NCBI GenBank assembly: GCA_030429345.1
Contig: JAUIFJ010000004.1
Location: forward strand, 62,001-126,000
Origin: a bacterium
Lineage (GTDB): Bacteria; CAIWAD01
Length of the DNA stretch: 64,000 bases
Direction: 5' to 3'
The notes under the pieces: model-generated
Seen by the model: only the letters and a program-made list of their open reading frames with translations
The model's database searches: none
Told to the model about the DNA's origin: nothing
Part shown: piece by piece, positions 53,958 to 63,298 of the stretch
Numbering within the stretch: position 1 is the first letter of the stretch
Layout of the letters: the number at the start of each line of letters is the position of its first letter
Program-made: the position numbers and the translations under genes

Positions 53958-54825
53958 GGGGCATGCCGTCCAGCAGTGTCCGCAGGCTGTCCCGGCTGCG
54001 TCGCAGCTCCTCCAGCCCGCTGTAGACTTCCAGCGTGATGCACTGCGGCCTGCGATCGCAGGCTTTCAGCGCGCGATGGATCATGCCGCCCTCCTGCAGC
54101 GGGCCGTTGCTGTCGCTGCGGCCGTCGTTGTCGCTCACGTGCCAGTAGTCGCTGGCCTGCAGCAGCTCGGCGGCCTCGGCCTCGAAGTCCAGGTCCAGAC
54201 TGGCCGCGCTGACCTTGAGGTGCGCCAGGTCGAGCAGCAGGCCGACCCCGAGCCTGTCCAGCTCCGGCGCCCACTCGCGCCACTCGGCGGCACTGCAGAG
54301 CAGCAGGGGGTTTTCCCCTTTCCACTCCTGCCGGTTGCGTTCCGAGAGCACGTTGTTCTCGACGTAGAGGCGCAGATTGCCGCATTCGCCGGCCAGTTCG
54401 GCCAGGCTGTCGAAGAAGCGCCGTGTGGCCTCTTCGGCGGATTGCAGGGCGCGGGTGCCCATCGCCCGTCCCAGTTCGGCGGGGCGGGGATCGAAGCGGA
54501 ACCCCGCGTGCATGCCGTAGCGTCGTGCCCCGAGCTCCCGGCTCAGGGCGATGGCCTTCCGCGCGTGGGCCATGCTGGCGGCATGGATCACGGGATCTTC
54601 GCTGGAGAGATTGAAGACGAAGGGCTCGTCGGGAGGCGGAAAGTAGTTGTGCAGCTGCAGGTCCAGTCCCAGCGAGGTGCGCAGCTCGATCAGCTCTTCT
54701 TCGAGATCCGGGTAGGGCTTCGTGCCACCGGAGAGCTCGATGGCGCGGAATCCGGCCGCCGCCAGCTCGCGTGTGACATCGCCAATGCGCTCGCCGCGCA
54801 GGCCGCTGGAGCTGACATGGATCAC
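53947..54825 (-). CDS. TIM-barrel sugar phosphate isomerase/epimerase-like protein
   Basis: 292 residues from GTG 54825, in a GTGA overlap with the NeuB-like gene. VSSSGLRGERIGDVTRELAAAGFRAIELSGG is the AP-endonuclease-2-type barrel start. LQLHNYFPPP, YGMHAGFRF, LYVENNVLSE, LLLDLAHLKVS, WHVSDNDG and TLEVY supply the usual metal-ligand set of His, Glu and Asp. Such proteins recur in nonulosonic acid clusters, where their reaction is uncertain. Confidence 0.82.
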   Translation of the reverse strand: MIHVSSSGLRGERIGDVTRELAAAGFRAIELSGGTKPYPDLEEELIELRTSLGLDLQLHNYFPPPDEPFVFNLSSEDPVIHAASMAHARKAIALSRELGARRYGMHAGFRFDPRPAELGRAMGTRALQSAEEATRRFFDSLAELAGECGNLRLYVENNVLSERNRQEWKGENPLLLCSAAEWREWAPELDRLGVGLLLDLAHLKVSAASLDLDFEAEAAELLQASDYWHVSDNDGRSDSNGPLQEGGMIHRALKACDRRPQCITLEVYSGLEELRRSRDSLRTLLDGMPHEH

Positions 54826-55898
54826 GCGGGCTCGTCCCGTCCAAGGTCGCTCCACTCAAGGGGCGTGCCCGCAGGGAGTGCGCGAACCAGGCTGCGGCCC
54901 AGCAACTCGGGACCGTGGAAGGCGCCGATGCCCCGTCCCCCCGTGCGCAGGGCGCGCAGATTGTCGCGGTCGAGGATTGCCCCCGCGGGCAGATCCATGA
55001 GCACCACGAGGCATTTCTGCAACGAGGGCCGTGTTTCAGCTTCCGCGGAGCTTGGCTGCAGCAAGGCATCGCCCAGCTGGCGCTCGATCCGGCGAATCTG
55101 CCGGACCCACTCGCACAATTCATCGGTATCCAGCGATGCCTTGTGATCCGGACCAGGCAGGGACTTGTCCAGAGTGAAGTGCTTCTCGATCAGGACCGCG
55201 CCCAGGGCGGCGGCGGCCGGAGATGCGCCGACCCCTTCGGTGTGATCCGAGAACCCGCAGAGTTCTCCGGTGAGCGCCTCCAGCGTCGCCATGGCGCGCA
55301 GGTTGACCTGCTCCGGTGGCGTCGGGTAGCTGGAGGTGCACTTGAGCAGCACCAGTTCGCGGCAGCCCGCCATGCGCAGCGTGTGCGCCGCGGCGAGGAT
55401 CTCGGCGGCCGTGCTCATGCCGGTGGAGAGGATCACGGGCAGCCCGCAGGCGCCGACCTGCTCGAGGAAGAGCCGATTGGTGGTGTCGGTCGAGGCGATC
55501 TTGATCGCCGGCACGCCCAGTTCCAGCAGCAGCTCCAGGCTGCGGCTGCCGTAGGGCGTGGAGAGGAAGGTGATATTACGCTCGCCGCAGCGCCGGATGA
55601 GCTTGCGGTGGAAGGCTTCGTCGATGGCGAGACGCTGGAGCATCTCGTCCTGGCTTTCCTGCCGCGTGTCCGTGCGCTGCTGGTAGGGCGCCTTGGCAAT
55701 GCCGGGGAGGATCAGCTCGTCCAGGCGGTAGGTCTGGAACTTGACGGCGTCGGCTCCGGCCTCGGCGGCGCGGTCGATCAGCTCGAGGGCCCTGTCCAGG
55801 TCCCCGTCGTGATTCACTCCGGCCTCGGCGATCAGGTAGGCCGGCCGGCCCGGCCCGATCTCGCAGTCCTCGATGGTGATGCAGCGCTCGTTCCGCAT
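54822..55898 (-). CDS. NeuB-family nonulosonic acid synthase
   Basis: 358 residues from ATG 55898. The PEP-dependent condensing domain has AYLIAEAGVNHDGDLDRALELIDRAAEAGADAVKFQTYR, then KIASTDTTN, LSTGMST, LLKCTSSYPTPPEQVNLRAM and GFSDHTEGV, with IEKHFTLDK near the end. A C-terminal SAF (antifreeze-like) domain (about 290-358) is present. It condenses phosphoenolpyruvate with a 6-carbon sugar to give a sialic-, legionaminic- or pseudaminic-type acid. Confidence 0.92.
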   Translation of the reverse strand: MRNERCITIEDCEIGPGRPAYLIAEAGVNHDGDLDRALELIDRAAEAGADAVKFQTYRLDELILPGIAKAPYQQRTDTRQESQDEMLQRLAIDEAFHRKLIRRCGERNITFLSTPYGSRSLELLLELGVPAIKIASTDTTNRLFLEQVGACGLPVILSTGMSTAAEILAAAHTLRMAGCRELVLLKCTSSYPTPPEQVNLRAMATLEALTGELCGFSDHTEGVGASPAAAALGAVLIEKHFTLDKSLPGPDHKASLDTDELCEWVRQIRRIERQLGDALLQPSSAEAETRPSLQKCLVVLMDLPAGAILDRDNLRALRTGGRGIGAFHGPELLGRSLVRALPAGTPLEWSDLGRDEPA

Positions 55899-55935
55899 AT
55901 GCGCCCCGCTCCTGGACAAACCCGTCGGCGGCCTG

Positions 55936-57174
55936 CTATTCCAGCAAACGGCCCGCCTCCGCGACGAACTGGCTTACGGGACTTTCCGTAAGCAACTCGC
56001 CAATATAGTTGTGGCAAAGGGTGATCATCGCTCGGCGTTCCACGCCCTGTGAAATGACTGCCGTGATCGCCTCCGCCAGCGAATCCGGGTCGGCGGCTTC
56101 GGCGTAGCGTAGGAACCCCTGGTCGCCCAGGCGTCCATGGATGTTGGGAATCCGGCTGGCGACGATGGGAAGGGACTGGGCCATGGCCTCGAAGAGTACG
56201 CGGGGAAAGCCCTCGCTCAGCGAAGGCAGGACAAAAAGATCCGCCTCGCGGTAGCGGGCCATCAGCTCCGGCCCGTTGGCCACATAGCCGGCAAAGCTCA
56301 CGCGATCCTGCAGTCCCAGTTCGGAGCAGAGGGAACGGAGCATGGCCCCGTAGGCCGGCTGCTCGTTGCCGATCAGCTCCAGGCGGATGTGCTCGTCGAG
56401 CCGGGTCATGGCTCGCAGGAGATGCTCGATGCCCTTGCGCGGCATCAGCCCCGCCACCGTCAGCAGGCGGATCCCGGCACCCTGGCAGGTATCACGCAGG
56501 GGGGCCATGTCTTCGCGGCGGATCGCCAGCAGGGGCTTGGTCTCGACCGTCCGTCCGGGCAGGCTGCCGTATTTCACCACCAGGCTGTGCCCGTTGAGGA
56601 TCCGCAAATGGGCGGCGGCCATGGCGCGACGCTCGGCGAAGCCGCAGAACCAGCGGAAGAGGGGGTAGACCCCGCGCGCCAGCCCTCCGCGGAACTTGTA
56701 GGAACTCGCCATGTCGGCGTACCAGTCGTTGCCGGAGTAGAGGATCACCCTTCGTCCCAGGCGACGACCGGCCACGGCGGCGTAGGCGGCGCGGAAAGTG
56801 GACATCATCACGAAGACGGTGTCGTGGCCGGCCAGCTCGCGGCGGATCAGGCGGCACTGGCTCAGCAGATCCCGCAGGCCGTCCAGCAGGCGGGGCCGGG
56901 CCTTCTTGTAGACGGGGATCTCCAGCTGCCGGATGCCCTGCGGCAGACGGTGGTCGTAGCCCTTGTAGGACGAAGCCGTGGTATCGCGACCGGGACGCTG
57001 GACGGGAGCGACAAGGGTCATCGCCTCTACGGCTTCGGCGATTCCTTCCAGGTAGGACCCTTCGGTGGCCGGAAAACACCATCTCCCGTCCTGCAGCACC
57101 GCCTGTGCCCGGGCAATCGTCAGGATGCGCAGGGGCAGGACGCTTCCGGAAGGCCCGTCATTCTCAGGAGGCAT
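55936..57174 (-). CDS. Glycosyltransferase family 4 protein, paralogue B
   Basis: 412 residues from ATG 57174, overlapping the upstream aminotransferase by 11 bases; GTG 57195 is possible. LRILTIARAQAVLQDG, LVAPVQRPGRDTTASSYKGY, VILYSGNDWYADMASSYKF and AGLMPRKGIEHLLRAM match paralogue A (49786-51069) block by block. The donor motif is [28 protein letters not shown]. It probably differs from its paralogue in acceptor or donor sugar. Confidence 0.9.
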   Translation of the reverse strand: MPPENDGPSGSVLPLRILTIARAQAVLQDGRWCFPATEGSYLEGIAEAVEAMTLVAPVQRPGRDTTASSYKGYDHRLPQGIRQLEIPVYKKARPRLLDGLRDLLSQCRLIRRELAGHDTVFVMMSTFRAAYAAVAGRRLGRRVILYSGNDWYADMASSYKFRGGLARGVYPLFRWFCGFAERRAMAAAHLRILNGHSLVVKYGSLPGRTVETKPLLAIRREDMAPLRDTCQGAGIRLLTVAGLMPRKGIEHLLRAMTRLDEHIRLELIGNEQPAYGAMLRSLCSELGLQDRVSFAGYVANGPELMARYREADLFVLPSLSEGFPRVLFEAMAQSLPIVASRIPNIHGRLGDQGFLRYAEAADPDSLAEAITAVISQGVERRAMITLCHNYIGELLTESPVSQFVAEAGRLLE

Positions 57175-58270
57175 GGAACTCGCGGATCGTCTCACAGACC
57201 AGGCGGATCTGCTCCTCCGTCAGTTCCGGATACATGGGCAGCGAGACGATCTCATCGCAGATGCGCTCGGTGAGCGGCATGTCGCCCTGCTTGTAGCCGA
57301 ACTCCGCCAGGGGCGCCTGCATGTGGACCGGAATCGGGTAGTGCAGGCCGCTGGCGATGCCGCGCTCCTTCAGGAACTCCATCAGCTCGTCGCGCCGCTC
57401 GCTGCGGATGATGTAGAGGTGGTATACGTGGCGGTAGCCTTCGCGGGCCACGGGCGCCTGGATGCCGGGGATGCCGCGCAGGTACTCGTCGTAGTACAGG
57501 GCGTTGCGGCGGCGGGCGTCGCTCCAGGCGTCGATGTGCTTCATCTTGACCTCGAGCACGGCTCCCTGGATCCCTTCCATGCGGTAGTTGTGGCCCCAGA
57601 CCTGGTGGTGATACTTCTGCGCCATGCCGTGGTCGCGGATCATGCGCATGGTCTTCGCCAGATCTTCGTCGCGGGTCAGCACGGCCCCGCCTTCGCCGTA
57701 GGCACCCAGGTTCTTGCCGGGGTAGAAGCTGAAGCCGGCGGCGACGCCGAACCCGCCGATCGGCGTGCCCTCGATGGCTGCCGTGTGCGCCTGCGCCGCG
57801 TCCTCGACCAGCTGCAGGCCGTGTGCGTCGCAGAGCGCTTTCAGCGCCGGCATGTCGGCGGGCTGGCCGTAAAGGTGGACGGCCATCACGGCCTTCGTCT
57901 TCGGCGTAATGGCGGCCTTGACCGCTGCCGGGTCGATGGTGTAGGTCTTCTCATCCACCTCCACCAGCACCGGAGTGGCGCCGGCCAGATGCACCGCTTC
58001 CGCGGTGGCGAAGAAGGTGTGGCTGGGAAGGATCACCTCGTCTCCGCGGCCGATGCCGAGAGCCCACAGGATCAGGTGCAGGGCCTGGGTGCCGTTGCCG
58101 CAGGAAACGCAGTGCGGCACCTTGTGCGCCTTGGCGAAAGCCTCTTCGAAGCGAGCCACCGTAGGCCCGGTGACGAACTCGGTGTTGGTGAGGATGGCCT
58201 GGATTGCGGAGTCTATTTCCGTCTTGATTGAGCTATATTGGGCTTTCAGATCGACAAAGGGCACCTTCAT
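57164..58270 (-). CDS. DegT/DnrJ/EryC1-family aminotransferase (WbpE/WlbC-like)
   Basis: 368 residues from ATG 58270 (AGGAG upstream). MKVPFVDLKAQYSSIKTEI and the block SCGNGTQALHLILWALGIGRGDEVILPSHTFFATAEAV are typical of enzymes that aminate UDP-3-keto-GlcNAc-uronate. Lys186 in FSFYPGKNLGAYGEGG is the PLP lysine. The dehydrogenase and N-acetyltransferase that would complete the pathway (WbpB- and WbpD-like) are encoded divergently at 60060 and 61182. It is the first gene of the second minus-strand operon. Confidence 0.88.
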   Translation of the reverse strand: MKVPFVDLKAQYSSIKTEIDSAIQAILTNTEFVTGPTVARFEEAFAKAHKVPHCVSCGNGTQALHLILWALGIGRGDEVILPSHTFFATAEAVHLAGATPVLVEVDEKTYTIDPAAVKAAITPKTKAVMAVHLYGQPADMPALKALCDAHGLQLVEDAAQAHTAAIEGTPIGGFGVAAGFSFYPGKNLGAYGEGGAVLTRDEDLAKTMRMIRDHGMAQKYHHQVWGHNYRMEGIQGAVLEVKMKHIDAWSDARRRNALYYDEYLRGIPGIQAPVAREGYRHVYHLYIIRSERRDELMEFLKERGIASGLHYPIPVHMQAPLAEFGYKQGDMPLTERICDEIVSLPMYPELTEEQIRLVCETIREFHAS

Positions 58271-58603
58271 CGGTTTCTCCTGTGCGTTGGTCTGGATGGG
58301 AAGGCGGGAACAGGACCTGTTCCCTTTGTTTGACACCTCGACTGACAGACTGCACCGGGCGGGCCTACCATGGACCCGCTGCCGCAGCCTGTGCCTGCAA
58401 GGTGCCAGATTGATACAGCTTCCGCCACCCCTTTCAAGGTTTTTCACCGGCGAATGCGGCGAGCTTCAATTCCGCTTCCGGATCTGCCGACAAAAGAGGG
58501 GATTGGGCACACAGCGCCCAAACGGGTCATCCCCCCGACCCAGTCTGGAACCTGAAGCGAGAGTCCGCCGACCGCTTGCATGCGGAAGATCACGAGGTAG
58601 TCC
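58271..58603. other. Divergent intergenic region between polysaccharide operons
   Basis: 333 bases that should carry the promoters of both the minus-strand operon and the sugar-transferase operon. A TTGACA lies at 58330-58335 on the plus strand but without a convincing -10. Short open frames here show nothing recognisable. No operator repeat was seen. Confidence 0.4.
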
Positions 58604-60043
58604 GTGAAGACCCCACGCTACAAGTACCTGCTGGCCTTGATTGACTGGCTGTTTCTCAACCTGACCTTTGTCCTGGCGCTCAAGCTGCGCACCGCTTCCC
58701 GCATCGACGTCTTCTTCTCGGAACCGCCCTTCATTGCTCCGGAAGTGATTTTCTTCCTGCTCTACGGCTTCGTGGCCGTTCTCATTTTCCATCAGCAGAA
58801 GCTCTACAAGATCAATGTCTTCCTGACGGCGGGCGAGCATGCCTGGCGTCTGATTAAGGCCCTGTCGCTGGTGCTGACGGGCATCGCCCTGCTTTCCTTC
58901 TTTACCAAGTCGGACTTCATTGTCGACAGCCGCCTGGCGCTGCTCTATTTCTCGGCCTTCAGCATGGCCCTCTTCCTCTTCGTGCGGGTGATCTTCTTCC
59001 GCAGCATCTTCATCCTGTTCACCAATTTCCGCATCTACAACCGGCGCGTGCTGGTGGTCGGCACGGGGGAGACGGCCCGCGAACTGGTGACCCGCCTGGG
59101 CCGCTACAATCCCTACGGCCTGAAGCTGGTCGGTTTCATCGACGACGCGCTGCCGGAAGGGCATGTGGTGATGCAGGGCCTGAAGGTGCTCGGCGCCACA
59201 TCGGGGATCGAGGGGCTGGTGCGCCAGAACCGCGTCAACGAGGTGCTGATCTGCCTGGATCACGGCGACCACAACGCGCTCTTCAACGCGGTGGAGATCG
59301 CCATGCAGTCGCCGGCCACGGTCAAGATCGCCAGCCCGCTCTACCGGGTGATTCCCGAGCGCATGTTCACCGACAAGTACGCCAACATTCCCGTGGTCGA
59401 TGTGACACGCTACGGGCAGCAGATGCCGCATCGCCTCTTCAAGCGCGGCCTGGACCTCTTCCTGGCCACGATCGGGCTGGTCGCGCTCAGCCCGGTGTTT
59501 GCCGTCATCGCCATGGCCATCAAGCTGGAAAGCCGCGGGCCGGTCTTCTTCGCCCAGACGCGCATGGGCAAGGACGGGCAGAGCTTCCGCTTCTTCAAGT
59601 TCCGCTCCATGGCCATGGGCAGCAACTCGGACAGCGAGCGCGAGGCGGCGGTCAAGGCCTTCATTTCCGGAGGCGGCTCCGCCGGCAGCGACACGAAAAT
59701 CGTCAACAACAAGCGCATCACGAAGACCGGCGCTTTCCTGCGTCGCACGAGCCTGGACGAGCTGCCGCAGCTCTTCAATGTGCTCAAGGGCGACATGAGC
59801 CTGGTGGGGCCGCGTCCCTGCCTTCCCTTCGAATACGACAACTACAAGCCATGGCACCGGAAGCGCCTCAGCGTCCTGCCCGGCTGCACGGGAGTGTGGC
59901 AGGTCAACGGCCGCAGCGAGGTGGGCTTCGATGATATGGTGATTCTGGACTTGTACTACATCCAGAACCCTTCGATCCTGCTCGACCTGAGCATCATTTT
60001 CAAGACGATTCCCGTAATGGTCTTCGGCAGGGGCGGGGGTTGA
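58604..60043 (+). CDS. Initiating polyprenyl-phosphate sugar transferase (WcaJ/WbaP-like)
   Basis: 479 residues from GTG 58604. Four or five N-terminal membrane segments are followed by a Rossmann-like cytoplasmic domain (VLVVGTGETARELVTRLGRY). The C-terminal sugar-phosphate transferase domain starts KRGLDLFLATIGL and has RMGKDGQSFRFFKFRSM and SLDELPQLFNVLKGDMSLVGPRP, the family signature. It transfers the first sugar phosphate of the repeat unit to undecaprenyl phosphate in the inner membrane. It diverges from the large minus-strand operon. Confidence 0.93.
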   Translation: MKTPRYKYLLALIDWLFLNLTFVLALKLRTASRIDVFFSEPPFIAPEVIFFLLYGFVAVLIFHQQKLYKINVFLTAGEHAWRLIKALSLVLTGIALLSFFTKSDFIVDSRLALLYFSAFSMALFLFVRVIFFRSIFILFTNFRIYNRRVLVVGTGETARELVTRLGRYNPYGLKLVGFIDDALPEGHVVMQGLKVLGATSGIEGLVRQNRVNEVLICLDHGDHNALFNAVEIAMQSPATVKIASPLYRVIPERMFTDKYANIPVVDVTRYGQQMPHRLFKRGLDLFLATIGLVALSPVFAVIAMAIKLESRGPVFFAQTRMGKDGQSFRFFKFRSMAMGSNSDSEREAAVKAFISGGGSAGSDTKIVNNKRITKTGAFLRRTSLDELPQLFNVLKGDMSLVGPRPCLPFEYDNYKPWHRKRLSVLPGCTGVWQVNGRSEVGFDDMVILDLYYIQNPSILLDLSIIFKTIPVMVFGRGGG

Positions 60044-60059
60044 TCCCTTGGAGCGTTCA

Positions 60060-61064
60060 ATGAAAGCCGGTGTGATCGGACTGGGCTACTGGGGCCCCAA
60101 CCTGGTCCGCAACTTCCTCAGCACCCCTGGAATCGACGGGGTGGTGGTCTGTGACAAGGACGAGTCGCAATTGGCGAAGATCCGCCAGAAATTCCCGATG
60201 GTCGAGACCGTCGGGGACCTGGAGGGCCTGCTCAAGCGCGACGACGTCACCGCCTGCGCGGTGGCGACGCCGATCTCGACGCATCATCCCATCGGGATGA
60301 AGGTCCTGCAGGCGGGCCGGCACCTGCTGCTGGAGAAGCCGATGGCCGCCTCGACGGCCGAATGCGACGAGCTGATCAACACGGCGGAGCAGAAGAACCT
60401 GCGCCTGATGGTGGATCACACCTTCATCTACAATGGAGCGGTGCGCAAGGTCAAGGAGCTGGTCGACGACGGCACGGTCGGCGACATCCTGTACTTCGAT
60501 TCCGTGCGTGTCAACCTGGGCCTCTTCCAGCACGACAGCAACGTGATCTGGGACCTGGCGCCCCACGACATCTCGATCATGGATCACCTGATGGACGAGC
60601 GGCCGGTGGCCGTCAGCGCCACGGGCATGAGCCATTTCAACGGCTTCGAGGACATGGCCTACATGACCGTGCACTTCGCCGGCAACAAGATGGCCCACTT
60701 CCATGTCAACTGGATCTCGCCGGTCAAGATCCGCCAGATCCTGCTGGGCGGCACCAAGCACATGGTCGTATACGACGACATGGAGCCCAGCGAGAAGGTC
60801 AAGGTCTACGACAAGGGCGTGGAGATCCACGAGCGCGAAGAGGTCTACAAGGCCCTGGTGCAGTACCGCACGGGCGACATGCATTCGCCGAAGATCGACC
60901 AGAGCGAGGCCCTGAGCCGCATGACGGGGGAATTCGTTTCCGCCATCAACGAAGGCCGCGCACCGCTGACGGACGGCATCTCCGGTCGCACGGTAGTCAG
61001 CGTGCTCGAAGCCGCGGACCGCAGCCTGCGCGCCGGCGGCAGCCGGGTCGAGATCACCGGCTAG
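60060..61064 (+). CDS. Gfo/Idh/MocA-family dehydrogenase (WbpB/WlbA-like)
   Basis: 334 residues from ATG 60060; GGAG fits this start, and a TTG at 60048 is the alternative. AGVIGLGYWGPNLVRNF is the NAD loop. LLEKPMAASTAECDELI holds the conserved EKP, and the catalytic His region is NVIWDLAPHDISIMDHL. With the aminotransferase at 57164 and the acetyltransferase at 61182 it forms a likely UDP-2,3-diacetamido-2,3-dideoxy-uronic acid pathway as the 3-dehydrogenase. A strong terminator follows, so the acetyltransferase gene may be expressed separately. Confidence 0.88.
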   Translation: MKAGVIGLGYWGPNLVRNFLSTPGIDGVVVCDKDESQLAKIRQKFPMVETVGDLEGLLKRDDVTACAVATPISTHHPIGMKVLQAGRHLLLEKPMAASTAECDELINTAEQKNLRLMVDHTFIYNGAVRKVKELVDDGTVGDILYFDSVRVNLGLFQHDSNVIWDLAPHDISIMDHLMDERPVAVSATGMSHFNGFEDMAYMTVHFAGNKMAHFHVNWISPVKIRQILLGGTKHMVVYDDMEPSEKVKVYDKGVEIHEREEVYKALVQYRTGDMHSPKIDQSEALSRMTGEFVSAINEGRAPLTDGISGRTVVSVLEAADRSLRAGGSRVEITG

Positions 61065-61087
61065 GCCGGCCACAGCGTATACTCCGG

Positions 61088-61114
61088 ACGCCCCGAGCTA
61101 TCGGGGCGTTTTTT
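61088..61114 (+). terminator. Rho-independent terminator after the Gfo/Idh/MocA gene
   Basis: 9-bp stem ACGCCCCGA/TCGGGGCGT with a 4-base loop and a run of six T. It lies 24 bases after the stop. Confidence 0.92.
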
Positions 61115-61181
61115 CTCCCCGGGAGCTCTTCCGGGGGCTTCGTATGTTTGCAGGCGTTCCCGAACACAGAGAGGAATCCCA

Positions 61182-61667
61182 ATGGACATGTATCAGCGCA
61201 TTGCCGACGATGTGGTGCTCGAGGAAGGCGCGCGCGTCTTTGCCTTCGTCAATCTCTACGGCTGCCGCATCGGCGCCGGCAGCAAGGTCGGCTCCTTTGT
61301 CGAGATCCAGAAGGGCGCCCGCATTGGTGCCAATTGCAAGGTCTCGAGCCACAGCTTCATTTGCGAAGGGGTCACCATCGAGGACGAGGTCTTCGTGGGT
61401 CACAATGTCAACTTCATCAACGACAAGTATCCGCGCAGCGCCAACGCCGACGGCAGCCTGCAGACCGAAGAGGACTGGAGCTGCGTGCCGACCACGGTGA
61501 AAAGGCGCGCCTCCATCGGCACGGGCTCGACGATCCTCTGCGGTGTGACAATCGGCGAAGGCGCGATTGTCGGAGCCGGCAGCGTCGTCACGAAGGATGT
61601 GCCGGCGGGAACCGTCGTCGCCGGCGTACCGGCCCGCGTGATCCGTCAGCTGGAGCCGGGCGAGTGA
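61182..61667 (+). CDS. Hexapeptide-repeat N-acetyltransferase (WbpD/WlbB-like)
   Basis: 161 residues forming a left-handed beta helix with repeats such as CRIGAGSKVGSFVEIQKGARIGANCKV and IGTGSTILCGVTIGEGAIVGAGSVVTKDVPAG. FVGHNVNFINDKYPRS includes the Asn/His region of sugar N-acetyltransferases of the WbpD and FdtC/QdtC group. It probably acetylates the 3-amino group made by the WbpE-like aminotransferase. A FdtC-like role on a dTDP-sugar is the alternative. The start overlaps nothing, and its stop overlaps the next start as GTGA. Confidence 0.85.
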   Translation: MDMYQRIADDVVLEEGARVFAFVNLYGCRIGAGSKVGSFVEIQKGARIGANCKVSSHSFICEGVTIEDEVFVGHNVNFINDKYPRSANADGSLQTEEDWSCVPTTVKRRASIGTGSTILCGVTIGEGAIVGAGSVVTKDVPAGTVVAGVPARVIRQLEPGE

Positions 61668-62221
61668 GCTCCCTGCCGGATCGCGTGCCCGGAGTCCTGC
61701 TCTTGTCGCTGGAGGAGGAGCGGGGCCAGGAGCTCTTCGCACTGGTCGAGCGCAACCGCTCCTGGCTGCGGCAGTGGCTGCCCTGGCTCGATCGGACGAA
61801 GAGCCTCGAGGACAGCCTGACCTACCTGCGCGCGGTGCGCAAGCGCGTGCTGCTCTACGGCGAAGCCCACGAAGGGATCCACTACCACGGACGGCTGGTC
61901 GGCGTCATCGGGACGCATGCCATCGACATGGCCAATCGCCGCACAAGCCTCGGCTACTGGATCGAGGAGCAGAGCCGGGGAAGGGGAATCGTCAGCGAGG
62001 CGGTGAGACAAATGCTGGACCGGCTTTTCGGGACGGGCAACATGCACCGCGTGCAGATCCAGTGCGGCGAGCACAACCGGGCCAGCCGGGCGGTTCCCGA
62101 AAGGCTGGGCTTTCGCGAGGAAGGGCTGCTGCGGCAGAACGAGTGGCTCTACGACCACTGGGTGGATCACGTGGTCTACGCCATGCTCAAGCCGGAGTGG
62201 GAAGAGCTCAACCGCTCCTAG
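61664..62221 (+). CDS. GNAT-family (RimJ/RimL-like) N-acetyltransferase
   Basis: 185 residues from GTG 61664, overlapping the previous stop. WLRQWLPWLDRTKSLEDSLTYL, then GVIGTHAIDMANRRTSLGYWIEEQSRGRGIVSEAVRQML, shows the acetyl-CoA loop (SRGRGI), and VQIQCGEHNRASRAVPERLGF is typical of the ribosomal-protein-serine acetyltransferase group. The coupling to the WbpD-like gene suggests glycan-related acetylation, but the family also modifies proteins. The end overlaps the next, convergent gene by four bases. Confidence 0.85.
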   Translation: MSSLPDRVPGVLLLSLEEERGQELFALVERNRSWLRQWLPWLDRTKSLEDSLTYLRAVRKRVLLYGEAHEGIHYHGRLVGVIGTHAIDMANRRTSLGYWIEEQSRGRGIVSEAVRQMLDRLFGTGNMHRVQIQCGEHNRASRAVPERLGFREEGLLRQNEWLYDHWVDHVVYAMLKPEWEELNRS

Positions 62222-63252
62222 CCGCCGAAGAGCCTGCGGAAGAGGCGGCGCGCCCCGCGCTCCAGGGGCTCGCGCAGGGAATCGCCGTCGAGGACCGCTT
62301 GCGGCCGTGCCAGGCTTCCCTGCAGCGTGAAGCTCAGTGTGATACGACCCTGGTCGTCGGCCATCCATTCGGCGGCGCGGCGCAGGTCGCGGGGCAGGTC
62401 GGCCTCCTGCAGCGCCGCCGCGTCCAGGTCCCACTCCAGCTCCAGGTCCAGGGCCGCGCTGTCCGCGCGGGCGTGCGGCGTGATCCAGCCACTCCCGCTC
62501 AGGACGCCTTCCCGGCCGGACAGGCGCAGGGAGCGGATCGACCAGGATTCGCCATGGTATACGGCGTCGGCGGAGAGGCTGTCCGCGCGGTAATCGGCCG
62601 CCGATCGCAGGCCGATGCGTTCTGCCAGCTCGCGCAGGGGCGGCCAGTCGGATAGCCGGCAGGCCCCCGATTCCAGGCGGATCACCAGGCTGTCGGGCCT
62701 GGCGCGCAGATCCAGGGCGAGCTCCCCTTCCAGGCGGCCATCGATGCCGCTCATCGCCCACAGGGAATCCATGGGCAGCGTGTTCGCCATCAGGTTCAGG
62801 CGCCAATCGCCCTTCGGCTCCACGCTCCAGTTGCCTTCCACCTTCTCGCCGAAGAGAAGGCCCGCCATGCCCGGGCCCACCAGGCGGGAGCCTTGCAGCA
62901 GCAATTCACTTTCCACCTGCCGGAAACGCAGATCCTTCCAGCGCAGCTCGGCGAGCTCGAGCGCTTCCAGGCGGATCTCCTCGTCCAGGGTGTCGCCCAG
63001 GGCCAGTGTCCACAGGGAGCGGATCGATCCCAGGCTTCCGCCGCTTCGAAGATGCTCTGCCTTCAGTCCCGCCCGTGGCAGATGCAGCGAGTCGGCGCGC
63101 AGCGTCAGACGCGGCAGCAGCTTCAGCCGGCCGCCGAAAACCTGTTCGGACCAGGGGGCAGGCAGCACCCTTTCCAGAGGCCACCAGATGAACAAAGCAC
63201 CGGCAGCCAGCAGGACGAGTACCAGAAGAGATGAGAGGAGAAGTCGGCGCAC
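62218..63252 (-). CDS. Membrane-anchored AsmA/DUF-type protein of unknown function
   Basis: About 344 residues from GTG 63252. One N-terminal membrane anchor (RRLLLSSLLVLVLLAAGALFIWW) is followed by a long, beta-rich part with repeated short strands and charged turns (LRADSLHLPRAGLKAEHL, LEGELALDLRARPDSLVIRL, SGSGWITPHARADSAALDLELEW). This resembles AsmA/TamB-like periplasmic proteins at the level of pattern only. I do not recognise it precisely. It faces away from the polysaccharide genes. Confidence 0.6.
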   Translation of the reverse strand: MRRLLLSSLLVLVLLAAGALFIWWPLERVLPAPWSEQVFGGRLKLLPRLTLRADSLHLPRAGLKAEHLRSGGSLGSIRSLWTLALGDTLDEEIRLEALELAELRWKDLRFRQVESELLLQGSRLVGPGMAGLLFGEKVEGNWSVEPKGDWRLNLMANTLPMDSLWAMSGIDGRLEGELALDLRARPDSLVIRLESGACRLSDWPPLRELAERIGLRSAADYRADSLSADAVYHGESWSIRSLRLSGREGVLSGSGWITPHARADSAALDLELEWDLDAAALQEADLPRDLRRAAEWMADDQGRITLSFTLQGSLARPQAVLDGDSLREPLERGARRLFRRLFGG

Positions 63253-63298
63253 CGTCGGTTCCGTTCCGCGAGTTGGCCGGCCATGTCGGCCGGATCGT

